From: Pagrus major
Lineage: Eukaryota; Chordata; Actinopteri; Spariformes; Sparidae
Assembly: GCF_040436345.1 (NCBI RefSeq)
Contig: NC_133224.1
Span: 8,052,741 to 8,116,740 of the forward strand
DNA: 64,000 bases
Direction of reading: 5' to 3'
The notes under the pieces were generated by a model, which did no database searches, had not been told where the DNA came from, and was given only the letters and a program-made list of their open reading frames with translations. This document shows, piece after piece, positions 47,302-57,200 of the stretch (positions are counted from its first letter, which is position 1; each line of letters opens with the position of its first letter). The position numbers and the translations under genes are program-made.

Positions 47302-48381
47302 GTAGGGACTAGGGATAGACCGATTATCGGCCGGGCCGATTATCGGCGCCAATATTCGCCATTTTGAAGCATATCGGCATCGGCCTTTTTTTTAATCCGA
47401 CGGCTGATAAGATATCAATTTAAAACTGGGTTATTTTGGCTCTGATGCAGCTGCGCCTCTCTGTCTGCTGTCACTACTCTGTCTCCAGCATTGTCCCACC
47501 CACAGCACCATCTGATTGGTTACACGCAGAGCCACGGCACAGGTAACAGCCAATCAGCAGTGAAAGCTGTGCATGCACAGTGCTCACGTGAGTTGTAGAG
47601 TTTCGCTAAAGTCTGCTGAGCGTGTAGAGCCAAGCGACCGGTGGGCTAACGTTACGCTAATGCTAATCAGCCTTCACCTCAACGTGCTTCCCTGCAATAA
47701 AACTGGACTGAATTGAGTTCATCAGGTTTTTACTCTCTCTCGCACACACGCACAGACTTCTACTATCACGGACTATTTCCATATCGATATTATCAGCAAC
47801 CTTGTTTCGAGTGATTAACACGCACGTCTGGAGGGACCGCGAGCGAGCAGAGCTGCCGCTTATGTTTATATAACGTTAATGGGCTCACAGTCATGTTACT
47901 AGTAGTGGTTGAGTGTAGAGGACTGGGATGTTTATTACAATTTCGGGCGAGTCTGCTGCCTTAACTTACCTTCGAAACCAAGCCCCCAGGAACAGCCCCG
48001 GTTCCGTTCGGCAAAACTTTTTTCTCCTCTCCGCTCGCAGTCCCTCCAGACGTGCTTGTTAATCACTCGAAACAAGGTTGCTGATCATATCGATATGGAA
48101 ATAGTCCGTGATAGTAACGTAGCCCGCCGGTAGCCCCACCGGTCCGCTTCCTCCTTCTGGCTCTGGACGCTCAGCAGACTGTAGCGAAACTGTACAACTC
48201 TACAGTAACTACTGACGTTACTGTGAGGCCCAATACGTTAGCGGCAGCTGTCTGTTCCTATGATAAACACTGATTATTAAAGTGAAGATGCTGCAGGCTA
48301 TTTAGTGTTTTTAACGGATTAATCACTTGAAACAAGGTTGCTGATAATATTGATAGGGAAATAGTCAGTGATCAAAGTAAG

Positions 48382-48383
<2 letters not shown>

Positions 48384-48423
<40 letters not shown>
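48384..48423. repeat. (GT)n microsatellite within the hAT element
   Basis: A GT run of about 20 units at the position where the opposite arm of the inverted repeat has only a short CACACACGCACA stretch. The run therefore expanded in this arm. Confidence 0.95.
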
Positions 48424-48424
<1 letters not shown>

Positions 48425-48511
48425 TAAAATTCAGTTAGTTTTATTGCAGGGAAGCACGTTGAGGGGATGGCTAGAGAATTAAGAAAACTAAATAAAAGTT
48501 AATTAATAAAG

Positions 48512-48513
<2 letters not shown>

Positions 48514-48550
<37 letters not shown>
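48514..48550. repeat. Second (GT)n microsatellite within the hAT element
   Basis: About 18 GT units preceded by GAA, as in the first run, so the two may be a local duplication including AAGAAGTGTG. Confidence 0.95.
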
Positions 48551-48551
<1 letters not shown>

Positions 48552-49057
48552 CACATGAGAAGCTGCAGAAACTGACAGCAAAGCACCGGGCAATAATGGC
48601 TGTTTAACTACCAAGTTATTTTACTCTACCTTTTTTGTGTGTTGATTGAGAGATCCCAAGCAGCAGAAAATGACATATTGTTAGATGAAGTGTGTCCTGA
48701 AGCTGTCTTTGACAGTTTCTTGTAGAGAGGAGCAGGATATTGCTGTTCAAGACTTAAGACATAATATAACTGCATCAAGGCCAATATTTTCCCTTTTACT
48801 GCAAATTAATATCGGCTCCAAATATCGGTTATCGGCCTCCTTGACTACTAATAATCGGTATCGGTATCGGCCCTGAAAAAACCATATCGGTCTATCTCTA
48901 GTAGGGACTAAAGCATTCACACGGTCACGTTTTTACTTCTTAAGAGTAAAGTGGAATGCAGAATCAAGTGGTATAGTAGGCTGCAATTTATCCAGTAACG
49001 CTGTAAAACCAGGGACGTGCCTGTTTTTAAACCCAACCCCCAACTTTGCAATCTGTA

Positions 49058-49130
49058 GCCCGGCTAGCTCAGTCGGTAGAGCATGAGACTCTTAATCTCA
49101 GGGTCGTGGGTTCGAGCCCCACGTTGGGCG
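49058..49130 (+). tRNA. tRNA-Lys (anticodon CTT), copy 1
   Basis: 73 bases with acceptor pairing GCCCGGC with GTTGGGC (one G-T pair), A-box TAGCTCAGTCGG, anticodon CTT, B-box GGTTCGAGCCC, and T5 terminator at 49136. It matches the vertebrate tRNA-Lys(CTT) that I remember. It looks intact. Confidence 0.97.
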
Positions 49131-49444
49131 CATATCTTTTTCTTGTGTCTTCATTTTTCAAACTTTCCTGACCTTTCTAATGGGAGAGCCACTGCCACCA
49201 CTTGAGACTATTTACTGAACATATTTGGGGCATTCGTTGGTAACCTGAAAGGTTTGTTAACTTTATCCCAGTCAGCAACTTCTTCCTGTAGTCCATATAT
49301 GATGTGTTTCCACGTATATGGTGTCTTACAAGCAGTTGTGTTTTGTAAAGGACCACTTAAAATTGTCACAAGTGAGCCTCTGATATGCAATGTGTGATAT
49401 GTTAGCAAAAGCGATACGTTGTGTCTGTCATAAATCAAAACAGT

Positions 49445-49461
49445 CGTCCCTGGGTGGGCTC

Positions 49462-49512
<51 letters not shown>

Positions 49513-49518
49513 AGAGAC
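49445..49518 (-). tRNA. tRNA-Asn (anticodon GTT), copy 1
   Basis: 74 bases reading GTCTCTGTGGCGCAATCGG on the minus strand, anticodon GTT, ending GGGACG. The acceptor stem pairs, and a TTTT terminator follows within about ten bases on the minus strand. It looks intact. Confidence 0.97.
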
Positions 49519-49819
49519 CACATGACCCAGGGTTATGGTCCCAAAGTATACGTAGGCACAGTCTAACCGGTACAACTGACGTTTTGTCTCAAGTCATCGG
49601 AACCATACATGTGTCTAGCAAAGATAAAAGTGTATATTGTTGGCCCTGCTACAAAGCAGGGGGTGGAGAAGCACTGTGCCACTCAAATGAGAAAAGCTGG
49701 TAGACCTTAAAGGTAAGTCCACTAACTCATGGGCTGAGCCTGCTCACTTAAACATTAGGCGGAAAACTAAACACAGGAGCTTGGCTTGGGTCACAATTAC
49801 TTCTTTGTTTCTTTTTTTA

Positions 49820-50275
49820 GTGTGCTTCGGATCGGGTCGTTTTTTCTGACACCATGCAGTCAGTGTGTGGACCTCCGCCCTGTAGGCTGTTTCGTTGTTG
49901 GATATTAGGTCCACTATGGTTGTGTCGTCAGCAAATATGATAATTGTGTTTGAGTTATGGGAGGGAGTACAGTCAAAGTTAGAGAGACAGTAGAGGAGTT
50001 GACTGAGGGCGCAGCCTTGGGACGCACCGGTGTTGAAGATTGAGGAAGAGGGGATTTGATTGACCCACCTGACATGCTTAAAACGTTGAATGCTGAGCTC
50101 TAATCAACAAACAGCATCCTGACATAGGCGTTAAAACCTTCCAGATGAGTGAAAGCTATGTGAAGTGCAAGTCAGTTTGCATCCTCTGTGGGTGTGTTTG
50201 CCTTGTAGGCAAGTTGATGTTGGTCCAGATTGGAGGGAATGAAGGCCTTTTTTGTTAAACGTGATGGAATTCATG
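49820..50275 (-). mobile_element. LINE reverse-transcriptase relic, Rex1-like
   Basis: On the minus strand one frame reads ASQGCALSQLLYCLSNFDC, then HNSNTIIIFADDTTIVDLI and ETAYRAEVHTLTAWCQ. This covers the reverse-transcriptase motifs PQGC-LSPLLYSL and FADDTT, including the catalytic Asp-Asp. The wording fits fish Rex1-type non-LTR elements as I remember them. Only a fragment remains, about 450 bp, without endonuclease or 3' tail. It lies between tRNA genes. Confidence 0.8.
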
Positions 50276-50431
50276 ATAGTTTGCTCTGAAGCTAAGTATA
50301 GCTGATAATATACTTAGTTGTTCAGTCTCAAATTACAGATTTACTTTTTAGGTGCCCACTCACACACAATGCTATTTGCATACATGGACTCTTACATGAG
50401 TCTATACTCTATCTACCATGCTAGCCCCACA

Positions 50432-50504
50432 GCCCGGCTAGCTCAGTCGGTAGAGCATGAGACTCTTAATCTCAGGGTCGTGGGTTCGAGCCCCACGTTG
50501 GGCG
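50432..50504 (+). tRNA. tRNA-Lys (anticodon CTT), copy 2
   Basis: Identical to copy 1 over all 73 bases, with T5 at about 50511. The flanks differ from copy 1. Confidence 0.97.
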
Positions 50505-50575
50505 ATGTTCCTTTTTGTGGAGTACCTTCAATTGTCATGCAACTGACTTCACTCAAGGTGTGTGTTCAGCTAGTG

Positions 50576-50890
50576 GAAAACCTGAAGGGGACTAGTCTAA
50601 AGTAAAGAGTGCTTTTCCTTAACATTGTGCTGGCTGTTAGCAGGCAATATGTTCATGACTAGGGACAGGTGCCCACATAAATGGCAGATGCATTGATAAA
50701 AATGTGAAACACAAAGTTAAATTCTAAATTTAGTACAAGGTGACATGGCATGACTTAGTATTAGGCGATTAGAAAACCTGAACAGGAGTACTCTAAAGTA
50801 AAGAATGCTTTCCCTTGACATTGTGCTGGATGTAAGCAGACAGTATGCTTACGACCAGGGACAGGTGTCTACATGAATTACTTGAGTATT
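50576..50890. repeat. Tandem duplication (period about 196 bp) between the two tRNA-Lys copies
   Basis: GAAAACCTGAA followed by CTCTAAAGTAAAGA and TTGTGCTGG starts at 50576 and again at 50772, with scattered differences. The duplicated segment runs between Lys copy 2 (plus) and Lys copy 3 (minus). Confidence 0.75.
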
Positions 50891-50914
50891 GACAGGATAA
50901 AAGCAAAAGGTATG

Positions 50915-50987
50915 CGCCCAACGTGGGGCTCGAACCCACGACCCTGAGATTAAGAGTCTCATGCTCTACCGACTGAGCTAGCCGGGC
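50915..50987 (-). tRNA. tRNA-Lys (anticodon CTT), copy 3
   Basis: The same 73-base gene as copies 1 and 2, on the opposite strand, followed on its own strand by CATACCTTTTGCTTTT with two T4 runs. It looks intact. Confidence 0.97.
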
Positions 50988-51122
50988 TACATACTGCCCC
51001 TCCCCCACACCATAATCACTTAAAGTTACTAGCTAGCTGGGCTGGCCCCGTTCATTTCCCATCCCCCATTGCTCCAGAGCACACAGAGAAAGAATCTGAA
51101 CAGTGCAGTGTTGCACAACCTT

Positions 51123-51128
51123 GTCTCT

Positions 51129-51179
<51 letters not shown>

Positions 51180-51196
51180 GAGCCCACCCAGGGACG
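51123..51196 (+). tRNA. tRNA-Asn (anticodon GTT), copy 2
   Basis: Same sequence as copy 1, plus strand, with TTTT at about 51204. Acceptor, A-box, anticodon and B-box are intact. Confidence 0.97.
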
Positions 51197-51385
51197 AGAA
51201 ATCTTTTCTTCCTGGTGCAGTTTTGCCTTACAACAAAGTCCAAATACCATGTCCTCCTTTCCCCCATTGAAAAATGCTTTCCTTTGATGGAAAATGAGAC
51301 AGCGTCAGTGAAGAATGAGACTGGTCTCTAGGTTGTTAATGACAACTCAAATTCTGAAGTTCTGAAGTGCTTTGGAGTTCTTTTT

Positions 51386-51895
51386 AAGAGACAACACCAG
51401 TACCATTTATTTTAGAGTTGGTAATCCATGTCCTTGTGATTTATATATTTCAGAATCTACCAGGTGTCAATAAGGAAAGATCAAGCTGCAGAGCCTGTAG
51501 TTCTTCTGACTGCTGAAAGCATACATAATTTCACACACCCTATCTTTCCTGCCTCTCCCCCTCCCCCACAGTCCCTATTGTTTACATAAAGGGTGCTTCA
51601 GCTAAGGTATGTCTTCTTTATGCTATTGTTAAGGGAGTTCTTCCTAAGAGACAACACCAGTGCCATTTATTTTAGAGTTGGTTATCCATGTCCTTGTGAG
51701 TTATATATTTCAGAAACTACCAGGTGTCAATAAGGAAAGATCAAGTTGCAGAGCCTGTAGGTCTTCCAACTGCTGAGAGCATATGTAGTTTCAGACACCC
51801 TCTTTTTCCTGCCTCCCCCGTCCCTATTGTTTACATAAAGGGTTCTTTGGCCGTGGTATGTCTTCTTTATGCTTTTGTCAAGGGAGTAAATGAAA
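51386..51895. repeat. Tandem duplication, period about 260 bp, upstream of the tRNA-Asn pseudogene
   Basis: AAGAGACAACACCAGT, TTTATTTTAGAGTTGGT, CTACCAGGTGTCAATAAGGA and TATTGTTTACATAAAGGGT occur in the same order starting at 51386 and 51646. The copies are similar but clearly diverged. They lie between Asn copy 2 and the broken Asn copy. Confidence 0.85.
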
Positions 51896-51900
51896 AGTGA

Positions 51901-51917
51901 CGTCCCTGGGTGGGCTC

Positions 51918-51966
<49 letters not shown>
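51901..51966 (-). pseudogene. tRNA-Asn (GTT) copy 3, acceptor stem lost
   Basis: From the 3' end GGGACG through B-box, anticodon GTT and D-arm the sequence equals the intact copies. The first eight bases (expected GTCTCTGT) are replaced by unrelated sequence ending at a purine-rich tract. The 5' strand of the acceptor stem therefore cannot pair with CAGGGAC, and the RNA would not fold or be charged normally. The internal promoter boxes are intact and a TTTT run follows, so it may still be transcribed. Confidence 0.85.
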
Positions 51967-51967
<1 letters not shown>

Positions 51968-51985
51968 AAGCTGGGGAAGAATAGT

Positions 51986-52080
51986 CTGTTAGGGGGGGGG
52001 GAGAAAAGGAAGAAGGGGGAAGAAGGGGGGGAGAAGAAAAGAGAGGAAAAAGAGAGAAAAAGGGAAAAAATGAGATGATA
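51986..52080. repeat. Purine-rich tract (G/A only)
   Basis: About 90 bases of GGGG, GAAGAAGG and GAGAAAA on the plus strand with almost no pyrimidine. It abuts the broken tRNA-Asn and probably marks the breakpoint. Confidence 0.85.
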
Positions 52081-53308
52081 ACAAAATGATTTAGCCCCCA
52101 TTCTCACTCCTGCTGCATTTAAAATACTGTATATTTCGTTAGTGTTTTTAAATGCAGTAAAATTTGTTTTCTTTTTTTTTTAAATGAGGAGAAAGCCATG
52201 TTCACAGGAGTGCCGGTTCAAGTCCCGGCCTTGGCAGGATTAAGTTGTATAATATGCACATTAAAAGTCTTGTAGTCTTGTTGCCCTTGTAAACTTAAGT
52301 TTATTGAAGACAATACTATTAAGACTTTCACAATGAAGAATGAATAGAACTGAGACAATATTAATATTAATTAAAAACATTATTAATAACATAAGAAGTC
52401 ACCTTGGCCTCTGGCAAACTGTGATGGCCATTTTTCACAAATATCTGACAAATATCAACAACTAGTTGGTTGAAAAAAGATTTTTCACACAAAACATAAC
52501 CCCTTTTGTTTTTATTTTAAAACAGATTAGTCACGTTTTAGAAATACTCACAGATGGATGTCTTTCATGTTTCCCAGTTTCCCAAGTAAAGAATAAAAGG
52601 CTTCAGAAGCATTACGTACAGTATAATGAGTGTGAGGACGCTTGTTAGTGCGTTTAGGCTTTTTTCTCTCTTGTGGGTTCATTTGTTGAATCCAGACCTG
52701 AGTCTGATAGTTCCCCCTCGCTCTAACCTGCCTGCTTTCACACTTGTTTACTGTTTTTGTGATCTCGGGTACATTTACACAGTGGTTTCATTATCGCGGT
52801 GCAGGTGTTTACCACCGGGACGTGATGTCAGCGCCTTATTTGACGTATGCAGGGAAAAATATACAGAATAATCTACCAGTGAGTGGAGCCAGATGTGCAT
52901 GACTGAGGTGAATCCAGCTAACTGTACAGGCTTCAATGAACAAAAGAGGACACAATCTTATACCCTCTGCTGAGGAAGATTACAACAAGAGTGTTAGTCA
53001 TGAAATTCGGCTTGCTTCCTATTTTTTTCTTGTTTTGTTGCTAAAAATTGCAAAAAGACAGGTTTTTAGGTCAACCACCTTCATATTTGTACTCAAACAT
53101 GCAGGGACAGATTTGTTGGTACCTGGAAACAAGAAAACAAGTGACATACATAAAATACATATTATCACCATATAAGGTTTATGGCAGACTTATCAGCAAT
53201 CAGCCATCTGACGCATGTAAGTCAACCTCTCCTTTTAGCTCTGTTTTGGTTTCTGCATGTTCACCAAAAAAAGACAATTAACCATCCTGATGTCATACCA
53301 AAAAGTCA
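52081..53308. other. Region downstream of the DUF6729 gene, possible 3' UTR
   Basis: No gene seen. On the minus strand the first clear AATAAA after the stop of the DUF6729 gene is at 52511-52516, so a 3' UTR of about 0.8 kb is possible. A T-arm-like phrase (GGTTCAAGTCCC) at about 52215 is only a relic or chance match. Confidence 0.4.
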
Positions 53309-54259
53309 TCATTTAGGATTGTGTTTAATTTTTTCCAACCACTGCTCCTTTGGAAGAGCCTCTACAGAGGGGCAGTATACTGTGCCTTTGTACTGGCTGT
53401 GTCCGGTCTCTGCAATTCGGAACTGCCCGCATTTCTTGCACGTGTTGTGCTGCACTTTGCGGGTCAGTTTTCGGACAGGAGCAGGAGCAGGGGCAGAGGA
53501 GAGGGTGACACCCAGGGCCTGTGGAACAGTGAAAAGGACAGGGCCATGTGACATCATGGGACCCAGCATTGTCAGTTGAGGGCCCGGGACTGGAGCAGGG
53601 AACAGCTGACGCTGCGGACGCAGGTTTACAGCTGCCTGTGTTGCACCTGAAGGCGGAACTTTCCTCTTCAGCCGTGCCTGGCCAACAGTGCTGCCAGGCA
53701 GGTGGTACTGATGAGCTGGGCCTGGCAAAGGGGGTGCAGACGGAGGGCGCACATTAGCGGGGAGGAGAGGGCTAGCTGCTACGGACAAGCGGCTAGGCAA
53801 ATCCAGCCCCTGCATGACCACTGCGGTGTCCTGCCTTTTCACCCTTCTGTTATGCCACTGCACTAGGGTGGTGTGACTCACATCCACCAGCTGCAGGTTA
53901 GTTTCGGTCATAACTGTCCCACTGGCCAGGATGCGCCGCCTAACTTTCCTGTAGTCCTCCAGGATGAGATCCCATCTAGAGACTGTGTCACCCCCTTTCT
54001 TCCTGGGACTACGGTGGATGGCACAGAGCCTGATGAAGATCATTTCCAGCAGGCGGCAGCAATCTGGCCACTGGGCAATTGGGGCAGGGGTGGTCAGAGC
54101 ATGCCTCTTCACACTCTCCACCCCTGGAGTGAACTCCTGTCTCTTTTTAGGAGAACGGAACCTCCCTGTGTCCAGCCTGCTTTGATGCCTGGCAGCGAAC
54201 ACCACCCTCTGCTTGTCGTAGTCCAGCAGGTTCTGCCAAAGAGCAACAATATTGCTCAC
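53309..54259 (-). CDS. DUF6729 gene exon 12: C-terminal domain and zinc ribbon
   Basis: Residues 1053-1368. It has FTPGVESVKR, AQWPDCCRLLEMIFIRLC, then a basic helical segment RWDLILEDYRKVRRRI followed by TTLVQWHNRRVKRQD, which looks like a helix-turn-helix recognition helix. A Pro-rich linker leads to the ribbon with Cys1326, Cys1329, His1339 and Cys1348. The acceptor is CTTAG and the stop is TGA at 53309. Confidence 0.88.
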   Translation of the reverse strand: MSNIVALWQNLLDYDKQRVVFAARHQSRLDTGRFRSPKKRQEFTPGVESVKRHALTTPAPIAQWPDCCRLLEMIFIRLCAIHRSPRKKGGDTVSRWDLILEDYRKVRRRILASGTVMTETNLQLVDVSHTTLVQWHNRRVKRQDTAVVMQGLDLPSRLSVAASPLLPANVRPPSAPPLPGPAHQYHLPGSTVGQARLKRKVPPSGATQAAVNLRPQRQLFPAPVPGPQLTMLGPMMSHGPVLFTVPQALGVTLSSAPAPAPVRKLTRKVQHNTCKKCGQFRIAETGHSQYKGTVYCPSVEALPKEQWLEKIKHNPK

Positions 54260-57200
54260 CTAAGCAGAGGGAACAAAACAGCACATTAGAAGACAAAAAC
54301 GTGCAAGTGGGAACATGCATGACAAGACATAGAGGAAATGGAGCAAAACAATAAAAGCTCCTGACCTGCTGGTTTGAGAGGACAAGGGAATGTTGGTTCC
54401 TCAGCTCAACAAGACACTCTGCCAAGCAATCGACCCTATCCAAGCCTGGCACACCAGAGTCATCCACAGCCTGCAATATGAAACAAGAAAAAAAATGAAA
54501 TGTGCAACACAATCTGAGGACAGTAAAGTGGGATAGAGTGGTTTTATTTCTTTACACTTTATAATGTATTTACATACCTCAGACTCGTCAGGTGACGCTG
54601 AATCCTGGGAGGAGGCAGCAACCAGGGAGGAGGTGGCAGGCTGCTGGGTGGCAGGAACATGGGTAGGGGCAGGAGGCTGTGACGTGGCAGCAACATGGGT
54701 ATGGGCAGCAGGCTGTGAGGTGGCAGCAACATGGGTAGGGGCAGCAGGCTGTGAGGTGGCAGCAACCAGGGAGGAGGTGGCAGGCTGCTGGGTGGCAGGA
54801 ACATGGGTAGGGGCAGCAGGCTGTGACGTGGCAGCAACATGGGAGGAGGCAGCAACCAGAGAGGATGTGATGGGCTGTGAGGAGGCAGCAGCCAGCGAGG
54901 AAGCAGGAGGTACTGAGGAGGGACAGGAGGAGAAACTTGGACCATCAAGGAGACTTGACACAAGGTCATGTGTTTGATCCTCCTCAAAGCCCTCATCTTC
55001 TTCTTCTTCGCCCTCATCCACATCTTCCAGCATGGCTTCTGTCTCCTCAGAGTCAGGCTGAAATTTCAGGGGCTGTCCAGTCTGACTAAGGAGGTAGTCA
55101 ACACCAAGCAGCTCTCCTATGAAAAAGAACAGAAAAATGTGCACATGCATTACAAGTTGTACTATGTATTATATAAATACCATTTCATTTTAAAATCAGA
55201 CCCAGAAACTACAACTATTATGTAGCCAGATTATAATTAGACATACCAGTGTATTTGGCAGGTGGCCTGAAGGTTGGCACAAATGCACGGCCAAACACCT
55301 TCAAGCTGTTGGTGTTGACACAGTGGGCCACATCCCCGGCGTATGTGAGGAGAGATGATGACCTGGTGGTCACCGCCGCAGTCCCCCGATCCTGGTTCCA
55401 CCTGTTCAGGCCTTCCAGGAGGTACAGCTGGAAGTTCAGTGTGTTTGCACTGGTTCCTGGGGATCATCAAAATATTTATGCCAATGAAAAAAGGTTTGCT
55501 TTTCAATCTTCAGAAAACATTCATTATTTAAAATATCAAACATAGAAGAGAACCAACCTGGAATGAACCTGTTCAGGTGGCAGTGAAAGGATTCTAGGGA
55601 TGTGGACCCTCTGGCACAGCGGTACCTGGTCAAAATGATCCCTCCCTTTGTGGTGGTGCCAGCCTCGGTGTATAGCTGCACACCTGGCACATCCTGGATG
55701 CACCTGACGTGGCGTTTCTGCACACGCCAGATGTGCTCCATTCGGACCTGGTCCAGCAGCGGCACCCCCATGAGGTCTCTGCCATTTGCGCCACCCAGGG
55801 TTTGGAGCAGTTGTTCGATGAGGGTGATGGTGGTTTCCTCGCCCCGTGTCGTTCTGCGACAGTATTGGCTCAGCTCTGCCTTGCTGATCCGTGTGTCCAC
55901 CAGGCGATCAGTGATATCAGGCACACCCTCCTGCCTTAGCTCCCATCGCTTTGCCTGCCGCAACAGAGCGAGGTCCCCAGCATCCCACTCGAAAACACAT
56001 GCAGACAGACTGCCCATGAAGGTGGGGTAGAGGGGATGAGCATCTGTGGTGCAGCCGACAGCCAGCCTCCTCATGAAGTGCCAGATGTCAAGTCTTATGT
56101 GGAGGTCTGGCCACTCTGCAAACCTGGTCTGCAGCTTGCTCATCCCCTCACTCACACAGCAGCCACAGTCCACATATAGCAGCACAGGGGGTGGAACAGC
56201 TGCCTGGCGGTACCGCTGCATGATCCCAGACACCATGGCGTTCAGTCCAGGTCCCTCCTGCACGGACAGGACACTGGTCAGGATCTGGCCGACCTGGTTG
56301 CCAAGCGAGGTCACCCAGAGAGCTGTCCCCTTGCCGTGGCCGGCCAGCTTCTTTGTGATCTGGAATTAGACAACAGGAATACTTAAGATTACACATTCTT
56401 TTAAATTGTTTAAAGGCAGGGAGTGTATATAGATTTATTACACAGCACACATGTATAATAGCTGCTGATGTAATGTTATCACTCATAAGAATGTTAATGT
56501 GTATGAGTATATATTAGATGCATGGAAATCTATTACACAAGTATTTATTACCTTTTTGGTTGAGTCCATCTTTAAGATGGAGCCAAATGTGGAGGTGATG
56601 CAGGCCTTAATGTGGTCCAGGCGAGAGAGGATGTCCCTGTTGTACACAGTAAGCAGCCAGCGACTGGAGGGGATGTCGATGGGCTCCGGAGGCTCCTGGC
56701 AGACCACTGGGAAGAGGCTTGGTTGATCCACAAAGTCAGCACACTCCCCAAGATAGTGTGCCAACCGGCTCAGCCATTCCTCCCCATGGTTCTCCTTCAG
56801 CTGCTTCACCAGTCGTGCTGGACTGTTGCCCAGGGTCCGGTCCCGAAGCAGCCGAATGACACGAATGTCACAAGCATACCTGGAATGTATATTTCATTTC
56901 ATTAATTGGTTTATTAAAGAAGTGACAGTGTACAATAAATGTACTGGACGAGATAAAGCACAATGTTAATTGCTATATTTTCCCTGGACATGCACATTTA
57001 ACAATATAAAAAGATAATTCCACATATTACATATACTTGGCCAGTATGCATACATTCAGACCTTAATGACAACATGACTCTCAGCTTTCAACAACATTTT
57101 AACATAGTAGTTTAAAACTAATTAGGGATAGCTTTGATGATCTTGTTTGTCTTATTTCACCATGATCTGTTAGAATAAATTAACAGCTAAACCATACAAT

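Larger units (their letters stand above)
47310..48900. mobile_element. Nonautonomous hAT transposon, 1591 bp, with exact 8-bp target duplication
   Basis: The terminal inverted repeats are TAGGGATAGACCGAT at the left and the reverse complement of ATCGGTCTATCTCTA at the right (TAGAGATAGACCGAT), with one mismatch. The flanks are GTAGGGAC at 47302-47309 and again at 48901-48908, an exact 8-bp duplication as made by hAT transposases. Near both ends the sequence is dense in TATCGG. The interior has no transposase, but it has a huge imperfect inverted repeat: about 47675-47845 pairs with 48322-48465 and, in part, with 48033-48117. Two GT microsatellites grew inside it. The exact target duplication suggests a fairly recent insertion. 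Confidence 0.92.

Noticed and set aside
52205-52240. T-arm-like phrase TGCCGGTTCAAGTCCCGG, possible tRNA
   Set aside because: No matching acceptor stem, D-arm or anticodon arm upstream. At most an old tRNA-derived scrap.
53181-54289. Plus-strand frames of 70-138 codons over the DUF6729 gene
   Set aside because: Antisense shadows of exon 12; the minus-strand frame carries the conserved motifs and the splice sites.
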